Source: Streptomyces sp. CB02980 (GTDB taxonomy: Bacteria > Actinomycetota > Actinomycetes > Streptomycetales > Streptomycetaceae). From it: a DNA stretch of 64,000 nt. Both the position numbers and the translations under genes were made by a program. The notes under the pieces are model-generated. The model was given only the letters and a program-made list of their open reading frames with translations. It made no database searches and was not told the DNA's origin. The stretch covers positions 558,001 to 622,000 of the forward strand of contig NZ_JACSCH020000002.1 of NCBI RefSeq assembly GCF_014451325.2. Direction: 5' to 3'. How positions within the stretch are numbered: the first letter of the stretch is position 1; every line of letters begins with the position of its first letter. Shown here piece by piece: positions 27,813 to 36,450 of the stretch.

Positions 27813-30545
27813 TCACGTGGGCAGGTGGTCGCCGACGAGGGCGAGGTTCTGGATGGCGGCCAGTCCGTACAGGGCCGTGGTGTTGGTGCTGATCCACAGG
27901 TGCTCGTAGCCCGGTTCGAGGGCGGCCGGCCCCTGGACGGGCGTCTTGTCCCAGACCATGGCGGCGGTGTAGCCGTCGCTCTTGTCGAATTTGGCCCAGG
28001 CGCGCTGGGCGAGCCTGGTGTCGTTCGACTGGGCCGCCGCGTAGGCGTCCTGGCGCGAGTGGCCCTGGAAGAGGAGGAGGGTGCCGAAGTTCTGGCCGTA
28101 GCGGGCGGCCTGCTCGGTCTTGGAGGCGTTGAAGTAGCGGCAGTAGTCGAGCCAGGCCTCCTTGAACCTCGGCTGGTCGACGAGCTCGATGAGCTCGGCG
28201 CACATCTCGACCAGGCCGAACATCGCGGAGAGGTGGGAGACGCCGACGACCGGCTTGTCGGCGATGGCGAAGCGGCCGGTGTCGAGGTCGTACAGGCCGG
28301 TGCCCTGGACGAAGCCGTTGGGCTGGGCGGCGATGGTCTCCATGGTGGAGCGGAGCCGGGCCTCTGCCTTGGCGGCCTTGGGTCCGCCGCGTTCCCATTC
28401 GGTGAGCCAGGCGGCGGCGAGACCGCTCCAGTCGGTGCCGAAACCGATGGAGAGGGCGTGCCGGTCGGGGGTGTAGGGCTCGGTACGGATCTTGCGGATG
28501 GGGTCGAGGGCGAGGAAGGTCTCGTCGGAGTCGACCAGGTCGTGCATGAGGTCGCCGACGCGTTCGTCGGCGGTGAGGAAGTAGTAGGGGCGGCGGTAGA
28601 CGGCGGTGGAGATGCGCTGCTGCTTCGCGCTGTCGGCGAAGTGCTGGACGCCGTGCCGGGTGCCGAGGCCGGCCCACGTACCGAGGTGGTAGACGTCGAC
28701 CTCGCCGGTGTGCCGGGTCATGGCCTCGGCGAAGCGGAAGATGTCGGCGCGGCCGGAGCGGAGATAGGCGTACCAGAGCCACAGGTCGGGCGAGAGCTCG
28801 GAGTTGTCCCAGGCGTAGCCGCCGACGTCGTACCGCCACTGGTGCCGGTCCTCGTCGTAGGTGTGCATGATGTCGCCGTAGTCCCAGAAGCCGTACCAAC
28901 GGCGCTGCTCCACCTGGTCCTTGTAGTAGGTGAAGAGGTAGTCGAGGTGGTCCTCGATGGTCGCCCTGGCGGGGGTGGAGCGGTCGACGGGCGAGAACAG
29001 TCCGCCGAACACCCGGGCACGGACGAGGTCTTCGGGGCTGACGGCGAGCTGCGGCGGGGTGCGGACGGCGGCGGCCTGGTCGACCAGCTTCGCGGCGGTG
29101 GGGGTGGCGGCGTTGGCCCAGAACATCAGCTCGCTGGTGCGGGCGATGCCGTACGGGGTGCCGAAGCCGGGCTCGTGGTCCTCGTAGGTGATGTTGAGGC
29201 CTTCGAGCTGCTCGGGGAAGGTGTCCTGGCCCATGCCGTCGTGGTAGAAGCGCAGGTCCATGGGCTGGGCCTCGGGCGACCAGAGCCAGAGGGTGACCTC
29301 GGCCGCGTCACCGGCGGCGCCGCGGATGTCGAGCTGGGCGGGGTGCTTCTGCCAGAAGTCCCGCAGGCCGAAGGAGAGTCCGCCGGTCACGCCTCCGACG
29401 TAGCCGAAGCCGCTCGCGCGACGGCCGCCGCCGGCGGGGATCCAGCCGTGGCCGGGCCGGGTGCGCTTGCGGAGGGTGAAGCCGTCGGCGGAGAGCTGGG
29501 CGAGGGTGTAGTCGCCCCAGGTCGGGACGTACTGCATACGGGTGGTGACGCGCTGGTCCCAGGTGGCGGGGTCGGGCAGCCTCTCGCCCTTGACCTGGGC
29601 GGTGCGGACGGCGGCCCCGGGGTCACGGCGCAGTCCGGTGATGCCCTGGACGGCCTCGGTGAGGAACCCGGCGCCCTCGCCGGCGATCCGGACGTGGCGG
29701 TCGTACACGGCGTCCCGCAGGGGGACGGTGAAGCGGACGCCGAGGCCGCGGATGAAGTCCTTCCGCTGGTCGCCGTCATAGGTGATGGTGTGGACCATAC
29801 GGAACGACTCGGAGCCCGCGTAGAAGTAGAGGCGTACGGAGAAGGGCAGCCAACTGCGGCTTCCCTTGCGGTGTTTGCCGTCGATGCGGACCACGGCCCG
29901 GACGGGGCCACGCTGTTCGACGACGGCATCGGAGATCTCGCCGTCGAACCGGTCCCACTTGGCGTCGCCGTGGTCGCCGTCGTCGAGGTCGCTCTGCCGC
30001 AGCAGGACGAGCCGCCCGTCGGTGGCGATCTTCACACCGTCGCGGGTGACGGACTCGACGAGCTTCCCGCCGTCCTTGGAGACGACGGCCCGGACGGTGC
30101 CGGTGTCGATGGTGATCCGGCGCCCGGTCTCGGTGACGGAGACGGTCTTCGCGGCGGTCGCGGGGGTGCCGGGCGCGAGGGTGAACCGCTCGGCCCCGGC
30201 GGCCTCGGGACCGACGGCGTGCGCGGTCCACTTGAGGGAGCCGTCGGGCCAGCGGGCGGTGGTCCAGGTCTGCACGGGCACGTCGGCACCGTCGGCGGTG
30301 GTGAGCGCGAAGGCCTGGTCGCCGGGGTGGACGCCCTTGGGCCAGGCGACGCCGAAGGTCGACCCGGCGGCGGCACCGAGCCCACCGGGCTCCAGCCAGC
30401 TGACGCTCGCGGGCCGTTCGTCCGCCGGAGCCTCGGCGGCCGCGGCGGCCCGGGCGTCCCCACGCCCGAGCGCCCAGCTGAACTGCACGGCGGCCCCGGC
30501 CGCGGCGGCGGCCTTGAGGAGGGAGCGACGAGGTACGGAGGACAA
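27813..30545 (-). CDS. secreted exo-rhamnogalacturonan lyase-like protein (PL26, YetA/PcRGLX type)
   Basis: This is a 910-residue exported protein. The N-terminus PRRSLLKAAAAAG is a Tat signal with cleavage near ARAAAAA. Residues 45-130 resemble the PcRGLX/YetA RIFT-barrel domain (GSTFGVAWPKGVHPGD, ARWPDGSLKWTAHAVG). A middle beta domain follows, then a long helical C-terminal toroid (YYFLTADERVGDLMHDLVDSDETF, WLDYCRYFNASKTEQAARY). Family members remove unsaturated disaccharides from the end of rhamnogalacturonan I. The start is TTG 30545, placed right after AAAGGAG; the ATG that overlaps this ribosome site is in another frame. It is the last intact gene of the operon starting at 34469. Confidence 0.85.
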   Translation of the reverse strand: MSSVPRRSLLKAAAAAGAAVQFSWALGRGDARAAAAAEAPADERPASVSWLEPGGLGAAAGSTFGVAWPKGVHPGDQAFALTTADGADVPVQTWTTARWPDGSLKWTAHAVGPEAAGAERFTLAPGTPATAAKTVSVTETGRRITIDTGTVRAVVSKDGGKLVESVTRDGVKIATDGRLVLLRQSDLDDGDHGDAKWDRFDGEISDAVVEQRGPVRAVVRIDGKHRKGSRSWLPFSVRLYFYAGSESFRMVHTITYDGDQRKDFIRGLGVRFTVPLRDAVYDRHVRIAGEGAGFLTEAVQGITGLRRDPGAAVRTAQVKGERLPDPATWDQRVTTRMQYVPTWGDYTLAQLSADGFTLRKRTRPGHGWIPAGGGRRASGFGYVGGVTGGLSFGLRDFWQKHPAQLDIRGAAGDAAEVTLWLWSPEAQPMDLRFYHDGMGQDTFPEQLEGLNITYEDHEPGFGTPYGIARTSELMFWANAATPTAAKLVDQAAAVRTPPQLAVSPEDLVRARVFGGLFSPVDRSTPARATIEDHLDYLFTYYKDQVEQRRWYGFWDYGDIMHTYDEDRHQWRYDVGGYAWDNSELSPDLWLWYAYLRSGRADIFRFAEAMTRHTGEVDVYHLGTWAGLGTRHGVQHFADSAKQQRISTAVYRRPYYFLTADERVGDLMHDLVDSDETFLALDPIRKIRTEPYTPDRHALSIGFGTDWSGLAAAWLTEWERGGPKAAKAEARLRSTMETIAAQPNGFVQGTGLYDLDTGRFAIADKPVVGVSHLSAMFGLVEMCAELIELVDQPRFKEAWLDYCRYFNASKTEQAARYGQNFGTLLLFQGHSRQDAYAAAQSNDTRLAQRAWAKFDKSDGYTAAMVWDKTPVQGPAALEPGYEHLWISTNTTALYGLAAIQNLALVGDHLPT

Positions 30546-30600
30546 AGGGAGCTCCTTTCATGGGCATGCCGAGGAGGGCATGCCGACGGAAGCGGGAGGA

Positions 30601-30658
30601 GGCGGGGAGGGGTGGGGTGCGGGGAGGGGCGGGGTGCGGGGAGGGGCGGGGTGCGGGA
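30601..30658. repeat. G-rich 17-bp tandem repeat upstream of the PL26 gene
   Basis: The 17-bp unit GGGGTGCGGGGAGGGGC occurs at 30614-30630 and 30631-30647, with partial copies on both sides. The plus strand has many G4 runs and could form G-quadruplexes; the mRNA, read leftward, would be C-rich. It lies in the 138-bp gap between the YesL-like and PL26 genes. Confidence 0.8.
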
Positions 30659-30683
30659 CCGGGCCCCGGTTCGGACCGACGGA

Positions 30684-31262
30684 TCAGGCCGCGGCCGGAG
30701 ACGGCCGGCGGCGTTCCGCCGCCAGGGCCGAGGCGACGAGGACGCCCAGGGCCGGGAGGGCCAGGGGGGCGGAGAACCAGGCCGACGCGACGATCACCGC
30801 CAGGCCGCAGACGACGAGGAGGGAGCCCGCCGGGTCGCGCAGCGCGCGGCGGGCCGCGGGGCCGAGCAGGTCGCGCCAGCGCCGGTCCGGGCGCCAGGCC
30901 GTGACCGCCCTCAGCAGGCTGACGGTCAGCCAGAGCGCCGCGAGGATGGCGAGGGCTCCCGCGGCCCGACCGCCGGGCACGGGCAGCGCCCGTACGAACA
31001 GGAGGTCGGCGCCCACCAGGGCGAGCACCGCCCCGTAGCCGAGGCCCGCCGACCACCCCCCGCCCCGCAGGGCCCCGCGCAGGTCGGCGACGAAGGACCG
31101 CAGCCCGGTCTCCTCGTCCGCGGTCCAGCGGCGCAGGTGCGCGGCGCCGGCGGCGAGCGCCGCGGGGAGGGTGACGAGGGGCAGCGCGGCGACGGCGATC
31201 CACACCCCGACGAGCAGACACTCGGCGAAGACGGCGAACCGCGCCAGGAACCTGGCTCTCAT
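30684..31262 (-). CDS. YesL/DUF624 family membrane protein
   Basis: This is a 192-residue protein with four or five transmembrane segments and the YesL-like N-terminus ARFLARFAVFAECLLVGVWIAVAALPLVTLPAALAA. In Bacillus, yesL heads the rhamnogalacturonan operon with the YesOPQ importer, so finding it between importer and lyase genes here supports a rhamnogalacturonan role. Its biochemical job is unknown. ATG 31262 lies 14 bp after the permease stop. Confidence 0.78.
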   Translation of the reverse strand: MRARFLARFAVFAECLLVGVWIAVAALPLVTLPAALAAGAAHLRRWTADEETGLRSFVADLRGALRGGGWSAGLGYGAVLALVGADLLFVRALPVPGGRAAGALAILAALWLTVSLLRAVTAWRPDRRWRDLLGPAARRALRDPAGSLLVVCGLAVIVASAWFSAPLALPALGVLVASALAAERRRPSPAAA

Positions 31263-31276
31263 CTCGGCACCGCCCC

Positions 31277-32152
31277 TCAGCCCTTGAGCCCGGACGTGGC
31301 CATGCCGTCGATGAGGTACCGCTGGAAGGCGAGGAAGAACGCGACGACGGGCAGCAGCGCCACAAGCGACATCGCGATCATGCCGCCGTAGTTGGCGACC
31401 CCGTCCTGGTCGACGAACATCTTGAGGCCGAGCGAGACCGTGTACTTCTCGGGTTCGTTGAGATAGATCAGCGGCCCCATGAAGTCGTTCCACGCGTTGA
31501 TGAACGTGAAGATCGCGCTGGTGATGAGCGCGGGCCGGCACAGCGGCAGCACGATCGACCAGTACGTCCGCAGGTGCCCGCAGCCGTCGAGCCGCGCCGC
31601 CTCGTCGAGTTCCTTCGGCAGTCCGCGCATGAACTGGAGCATCAGGAAGACGAAGAAGGCGTCCGTGGCCAGGTACTTCCCGAGCAGCAACGGCGTGTAG
31701 GTGTTGATGAGTTCGAGCTTCTGGAACAGCACGTACTGCGGGATGAGCAGCACGTGGTACGGCAGGAGCAGCGTGCCGATCATCGCGGTGAAGAGCAGTC
31801 CGCGCCCGGCGAAGCGGACCTTGGCGAAGGCGTAGGCCGCGAGCGAGCTGGAGAGGACCACGCCGATGACCGAACCGACGGCCAGGAAGAGCGAGTTGCC
31901 GAAGAAGGTGGTGATGGGGATGTCGGCGATGCCGTCGGCGAGCCGCCGGTAGTTGTCGGTGAGGGGGTCGGTGGGGAAGAGGGACAGGCTGCCGACGATC
32001 TCGTCGTTCGGCTTGAAGGAGCCGCCGATGACCCACACCACGGGGTAGAGGATGACCGCGAGGACGGCGAGGGCACCGAGGTGCCAGGCGAACGAGCCCG
32101 CCGAGCGGCCCGCTCCCGCCCGCGCGCCGGTCCGGGTGCGTACGAGGCTCAT
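31277..32152 (-). CDS. carbohydrate ABC transporter permease (MalG type)
   Basis: This is a 291-residue CUT1 permease with six helices (first: LGALAVLAVILYPVVWVIGGS). The EAA loop is ELDEAARLDGCGHLRTY. It overlaps the upstream permease by ATGA. With the partner permease and the binding protein encoded at 33186-34469 it forms an oligosaccharide importer analogous to YesOPQ. The cargo is inferred to be rhamnogalacturonan fragments. Confidence 0.92.
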   Translation of the reverse strand: MSLVRTRTGARAGAGRSAGSFAWHLGALAVLAVILYPVVWVIGGSFKPNDEIVGSLSLFPTDPLTDNYRRLADGIADIPITTFFGNSLFLAVGSVIGVVLSSSLAAYAFAKVRFAGRGLLFTAMIGTLLLPYHVLLIPQYVLFQKLELINTYTPLLLGKYLATDAFFVFLMLQFMRGLPKELDEAARLDGCGHLRTYWSIVLPLCRPALITSAIFTFINAWNDFMGPLIYLNEPEKYTVSLGLKMFVDQDGVANYGGMIAMSLVALLPVVAFFLAFQRYLIDGMATSGLKG

Positions 32153-33186
32153 CGGGCCCCCTCCTCGTAGTGCACCCAGCGCCGCTGGGACCAGAAAAGG
32201 AACGCCGTGACCAGGGCGACGGCGAGCAGCAGCATCCATGCCATCGCCGAGGCGAGGCCCATCCGGCTGTTCTCGAAGCCCTGGATGTAGAGGTAGCAGG
32301 TGTAGACGAGGGTGCCGTCGGCCGGTCCGCAGGCGTTGCCCTGGCTGCCGATGATGTAGGCGGATCCGAAGATCTGGAAGGAGTGGATGGTCTCCAGGAG
32401 CACGTTGAAGAAGAGCACCGGGGAGATCATCGGCAGGGTGATGCTCCAGAACCTGCGCAAGGGGCCCGCGCCGTCGACCTCCGCCGCCTCGTACAGCTCC
32501 CGCGGCACCTGTTTGAGTCCGGCGAGGAAGATGACCATGGGGGCGCCGAACTGCCAGACCGTGAGGGCGATCAGGCTGTAGATGATGCGGTCGGGGTCGC
32601 CGATCCAGCCGCCGGCCTCCATGCCGAGGAACTGCTGGCCGCGGTCGATCGCGGCCCCGTCGGAGAACAGCGCCCGCCAGACGATGGCGATGGAGACGCT
32701 GGCGCCGACGAGTGAGGGTGCGTAGAACGCGGCCCGGTAGAAGCCCTGCCCGCGGCGGCTCTGGTTGAGCAGCAGCGCCACGCCGAGTGCCGCGGCCAGT
32801 TTGAGCGGGGTGCCGATCACCACGTACCAGCTGGTCACCTCGACGGAGGTGCGCCAGCGCGGGTCTCCGAACATCTCGGTGAAGTTGTCGAGGCCGATCC
32901 ACCGCGGGGCGTCGAAGAGGTTGTAGTCGGTGAAGGCGAAGTAGAGCGAGGCGACCATGGGCCCCGCGGTGAGCAGGAGGAAGCCGGCGATCCAGGGGGA
33001 CATGAAGAGATAGCCGGCGAGGTTCTCGCGGCGGCCCCGGCCGCGCGGTCCGGCGGCGCCCTTCCGCCCCCCGCCGCCGGAGCCGGCGTCCGCGGGTGCG
33101 GTCGCCGGTTCCGGCGGGGTCCCCGGCGCGGGATGCGGTGCGGGGTTCGGCCCGGCGTTCGGTACGGAGGTCACGGCGGCGTCCAT
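32149..33186 (-). CDS. carbohydrate ABC transporter permease (MalF type)
   Basis: This is a 345-residue CUT1 permease. A cytosolic Pro/Ala/Gly-rich tail of about 50 residues precedes the helices beginning LAGYLFMSPWIAGFLLLTAGP. The EAA loop is ELYEAAEVDGAGPLRRF. The start overlaps the binding-protein stop by one base (TGATG), and the end overlaps the next permease by ATGA, so translation is coupled throughout. Confidence 0.92.
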   Translation of the reverse strand: MDAAVTSVPNAGPNPAPHPAPGTPPEPATAPADAGSGGGGRKGAAGPRGRGRRENLAGYLFMSPWIAGFLLLTAGPMVASLYFAFTDYNLFDAPRWIGLDNFTEMFGDPRWRTSVEVTSWYVVIGTPLKLAAALGVALLLNQSRRGQGFYRAAFYAPSLVGASVSIAIVWRALFSDGAAIDRGQQFLGMEAGGWIGDPDRIIYSLIALTVWQFGAPMVIFLAGLKQVPRELYEAAEVDGAGPLRRFWSITLPMISPVLFFNVLLETIHSFQIFGSAYIIGSQGNACGPADGTLVYTCYLYIQGFENSRMGLASAMAWMLLLAVALVTAFLFWSQRRWVHYEEGAR

Positions 33187-34469
33187 CAGGAGGAGAGCGC
33201 CGTCTTCGCCTCGGTGAAGAACTGCTTCACCGCGTCCGGCACGGGCCTCGTGCCCAGCGACATCTCCTCGCCGAGCCGCAGGAAGGCGGCCTCGGTGACG
33301 TCGGCACCCGCCGGGTGCGGGGTGATGGGCTCCAGGACGCGGGACTCCACCAGCTGCTTCTCGTACGCGGCGATCTGCCTGCCGACCGGGTCGCTCGGCA
33401 CGTACGCCTGGTACTGGGCCGTGGTGGCCGGGACGCCTCGGTCGTAACCCATGATCTTCCCGACCTCGGGGTCGTGGACCATGAAGTCGATGAACCGGGC
33501 GACTTCCTCGGGGTGCTTGGTGCGCCGGGAGCCGCTGAGCATGAGCGAGCCGAGGTACTGGCCGGTCTTGCGGCCGTCGGTGGTCGGGATGGGGGCGAGA
33601 CCGTACCGGCTCTTGCCCTCGGAGGCGTAGCGGACGGTGAAGTTGTCCCAGGTGAACTCGCAGGCGGCGAGTTCGGCGGTGACCGCGGACTTCGGCTTGG
33701 CCTGGATGGTGCGCTTCGGGTCGGCGTAGATGCCGGACTTCACGCCCTGGTGCGCCGTGGTCCACCAGTCCGTCAGATCCGCCTCGGTGAAGCCGAGTCC
33801 GGCGGTGGTGAAGAAGGCCTTGCCCTGCTGGCGCAGGTAGAGGTCGTACAGGTACATGATTCCGTAGGGGCCGGCGTCTCCGGCGCGGCCCTGGGTGTCG
33901 CGGATCCTGGCGAGGGCGGCGTGGTACTCGTCCCAGGTCCATCCGGCCTTGGGGGTGACGCCCGCCTTGCCGAAGACGGTCTGGTCGACGACCAGGGCCA
34001 TCGAGTTGCTTCCGACGGGTACGCCGAGGAGCTTGCCGTCGACCTCGCCGAACGTCTCCAGGCCGGCCCGGAACCCGTCGAGTCGGAGGTTGCCCCGCTC
34101 GGCCTGCTCGCGCAGGTCGAGCAGGACGTTCTTCGCGTCGTACTTGCGCAGGAAGCCGATGGCGTTCTGGAAGACGTCGGGGGCGTTGCCGCCCGAGGCC
34201 TGGGTGTTGAACTTCTTCCAGAAGTCGGCGTACGGCTGGAAGTCGGTCTTGACCTTGATCTTCGGGTGCTTCTTCTCGAAGAGGGCGATCGTCTGGTTGA
34301 TCCGCTTGGCCCGGTCGTCGGAGCCCCACCAGGCGTATCGGAGGGTGACGGTGCCGTCCCCGGATCCGGAGCCGGCGCCGCATCCCGCGGCGGTCAGGCC
34401 GAGAGCCGCCAGTGACCCGCCTGCGAACTTCAGCAGATTCCGACGGTCGACAGTGCTGTGAGTACGCAC
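33186..34469 (-). CDS. extracellular sugar-binding lipoprotein (Tat type)
   Basis: This is a 427-residue family 1 solute-binding protein. It has a twin-arginine motif (DRRNLLKF, residues 8-15) combined with a lipobox LTAAGC, lipidated at Cys30. The mature part begins VTLRYAWWGSDDRAKRINQT. GTG 34469 follows GGGAGG. It is the first gene of the leftward operon 34469-27813 and has two LacI-type palindromes just upstream. The cargo is probably a rhamnogalacturonan oligosaccharide, judged from the YesL-like and PL26 genes. Confidence 0.92.
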   Translation of the reverse strand: MRTHSTVDRRNLLKFAGGSLAALGLTAAGCGAGSGSGDGTVTLRYAWWGSDDRAKRINQTIALFEKKHPKIKVKTDFQPYADFWKKFNTQASGGNAPDVFQNAIGFLRKYDAKNVLLDLREQAERGNLRLDGFRAGLETFGEVDGKLLGVPVGSNSMALVVDQTVFGKAGVTPKAGWTWDEYHAALARIRDTQGRAGDAGPYGIMYLYDLYLRQQGKAFFTTAGLGFTEADLTDWWTTAHQGVKSGIYADPKRTIQAKPKSAVTAELAACEFTWDNFTVRYASEGKSRYGLAPIPTTDGRKTGQYLGSLMLSGSRRTKHPEEVARFIDFMVHDPEVGKIMGYDRGVPATTAQYQAYVPSDPVGRQIAAYEKQLVESRVLEPITPHPAGADVTEAAFLRLGEEMSLGTRPVPDAVKQFFTEAKTALSS

Positions 34470-34506
34470 AGTTCGTCCTCCCGCGCGTGTGATTTGAACG
34501 TTTCAG

Positions 34507-34518
34507 GAAAGCGCTTGC
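34507..34518. promoter_or_regulatory. LacI-type operator (site F)
   Basis: GAAAGCGCTTGC lies 38-49 bp upstream of the binding-protein start. It is identical to site D at 6297-6308 before the dehydratase operon, which is strong evidence for a shared regulator. Confidence 0.6.
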
Positions 34519-34571
34519 TGGGACAAAGTAGGTTCGCCCGTCAGTCACGTCAACGCTTCGGACAGGATCTT

Positions 34572-34584
34572 TCGAAGCGCTTCG
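34572..34584. promoter_or_regulatory. LacI-type operator (site G)
   Basis: TCGAAGCGCTTCG matches 13 of the 14 bases of the perfect palindrome at 4438-4451. It lies about 65 bp from site F, between the binding-protein gene and the end of the GH51 gene. The paired spacing would allow looping by a LacI tetramer. Confidence 0.6.
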
Positions 34585-34656
34585 CCGAGGGGGTCGCGAG
34601 CGGGAGGCTGAAAGGATTCAACCAAGGGCCTGTCAGAGCCTTCCACGACGCGGCCG

Positions 34657-36180
34657 TCAGCGCAGCCGGATCACGTTCCACGACATCGGCTCCAGGACGG
34701 CCCGCAGCGTCCCGTCCACGAGCGTCGCACCCGCCACCGCGTGCGGCGCCACCCGCTCCGGATCGTCGAGCGTGTTGGACGCCTCCGGGTCCGCGTCCGC
34801 GAGCGCACTGTGCTCGACGACCCGGCCCGGCTCGAACCCGCGCAGGGCGACCTCGAGTGTCAGCGGTGCGTTCCGGCCACGGTTGACCGCGAAGACGGTG
34901 ACACCGCCGTCCTCGTCGCGTACGGCCGTGGCGTGCAGCAGCGGGACGTCGCCGTACCGCTCCGTGGGGTACGTCGGTGAGTCGACGCGCACGTCGAGAA
35001 CGGTCCCCCGGCCGTACCGGGAGGCCTGGGCGAAGGGGAAGAACGTGGTCTGGCGCCAGGCGCGGCCGCCGGGCTCGGTCATGATCGGTGCGATCACGTT
35101 GACGAGCTGGGCGAGACAGGCGATCGCGACTCGGTCGGCGTGCCGGAGCAGGGTGACGAGGAGGCTGCCGAACACGACGGCGTCGGTGACCGTGTAGACG
35201 TCCTCCAGAAGGCGCGGGGCCTCCTGCCAGTCCTCCACCGGGTGGGGGTTGGGCCGGCGCTGGTACCAGACGTTCCACTCGTCGAAGGAGAGGGTGAGTC
35301 TCCTCGCCGACTTCAGCCGGGCCCCGACGTGGTCGCAGGTGGCGACGACCTCCTCGATGAAGGCCTCCATCTCGACGGCCGAGGCGAGGAAGGAGTCGCG
35401 GTCGCCGTCGGTCTCCTCGTAGTAGGCGTGCAGCGAGACGTGGTCGACGACCTCGTACGTCTCGGCGAGGACGGTGGCCTCCCAGGAGGCGAAGGTCGGA
35501 AGTCCGCGCGCGGAGCTGCCGCAGGCGACGAGTTCGAGCCCCGGGTCGATCTGGCGCAGGGCGCGCGCGGTCTGCGCGGCGAGCCGGCCGTACTCCTCCG
35601 CGGTCTTCTGCCCGGTCTGCCATGTGCCGTCCATCTCGTTGCCCAGACACCAGAGGCGGATGCCGAAGGGGTCCTTGTCGCCGTGGGCGATCCGGCGGTC
35701 GGAGAGCTCGGTGCCGCCCGGGTGGTTGGCGTACTCGACGAGGTCCATGGCCTCGGTGATGCCCCGGGTGCCGAGGTTGAGCGCCATCATCGGCTCGGCC
35801 CGCGGCCCGACCTTCCTCAGGAAGGCGATGAACTCGCGCAGGCCGAAGCGGTTGGTCTCGGTGGACCGCCAGGCGACGTCGAGCCGGCGCGGGCGCTCCC
35901 CGACGGGCCCGACGCCGTCCTCCCAGCGGTATCCGGAGACGAAGTTGCCGCCGGGGTAGCGGATCGCGGTGACGCCCAGCTCGCGGACGAGCTCCAGGAC
36001 GTCGGTGCGCAGCCCGTCCTCGTCGGCGGCGGGGTGGCCGGGCTCGTGGATGCCGGTGTAGACGCAGCGGCCGAGGTGCTCGACGAAGGAGCCGAAGAGT
36101 CGGGGGTCGACGGGTCCGACGGCGAAGTCGGGGTCGAGGGTGAAACGAGCGGTGCGGGTGGTGCGTTCGGCGTGGGACAC
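34657..36180 (-). CDS. GH51 alpha-L-arabinofuranosidase
   Basis: This is a 507-residue GH51 enzyme with a TIM barrel and C-terminal beta-sandwich. The acid/base is Glu182 in CLGNEMDG and the nucleophile is Glu301 in SFDEWNVW. No signal peptide, so it trims arabinose from imported arabino-oligosaccharides. GTG 36180 follows GAGGGA. It is transcribed towards the importer operon but separated from it by 187 bp with operators, so it may be a separate unit. Its promoter contains GTTCGAGATATCG, shared with the IclR/dehydratase control region. Confidence 0.93.
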   Translation of the reverse strand: MSHAERTTRTARFTLDPDFAVGPVDPRLFGSFVEHLGRCVYTGIHEPGHPAADEDGLRTDVLELVRELGVTAIRYPGGNFVSGYRWEDGVGPVGERPRRLDVAWRSTETNRFGLREFIAFLRKVGPRAEPMMALNLGTRGITEAMDLVEYANHPGGTELSDRRIAHGDKDPFGIRLWCLGNEMDGTWQTGQKTAEEYGRLAAQTARALRQIDPGLELVACGSSARGLPTFASWEATVLAETYEVVDHVSLHAYYEETDGDRDSFLASAVEMEAFIEEVVATCDHVGARLKSARRLTLSFDEWNVWYQRRPNPHPVEDWQEAPRLLEDVYTVTDAVVFGSLLVTLLRHADRVAIACLAQLVNVIAPIMTEPGGRAWRQTTFFPFAQASRYGRGTVLDVRVDSPTYPTERYGDVPLLHATAVRDEDGGVTVFAVNRGRNAPLTLEVALRGFEPGRVVEHSALADADPEASNTLDDPERVAPHAVAGATLVDGTLRAVLEPMSWNVIRLR

Positions 36181-36202
36181 GCGATTCCCTCTCGTTCAAG
36201 AT

Positions 36203-36215
36203 GTTCGAGATATCG
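36203..36215. promoter_or_regulatory. IclR-like motif in the GH51 promoter
   Basis: GTTCGAGATATCG is the exact reverse complement of bases 1102-1114 in the divergent IclR/dehydratase promoter. It lies 23-35 bp before the GH51 start codon. Confidence 0.5.
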
Positions 36216-36381
36216 ACCGACGGTCGTATGTCCGAACGAGAACGTAGGAGGGGAGATCACGCGCGTCAATGGACCCCGGCCCAGGACCGGCAGCACCGCC
36301 GGGGCGACGAGAAGCGACCGTCTGCCACGTCGGGGACGACAGTGACAGGGCGTCGGGAGGTGCCGGCGGAACGGCGGAAGA

Positions 36382-36412
36382 CCGGGCGGTCCCCTTCTCG
36401 GGGTCCGCCCGG
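36382..36412 (-). terminator. terminator after the GH48 gene
   Basis: CCGGGCGGTCCCC and GGGGTCCGCCCGG pair, with a single T-T mismatch, around a 5-base loop. The hairpin lies 39 bp past the GH48 stop in its direction of transcription. Confidence 0.75.
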
Positions 36413-36450
36413 CCTCGTCGTACGCGGAGCCGCTCCGTGCGGGGCGGCTG

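Noticed and set aside
27654..31391. Very long rightward open frame (over 1,200 codons) opposite the PL26/YesL genes
   Set aside because: It is a GC-bias shadow. The opposite strand has a Tat signal, family motifs, ribosome sites and operon overlaps; this frame is Gly/Val/Asp/Glu-rich with no recognisable domain.
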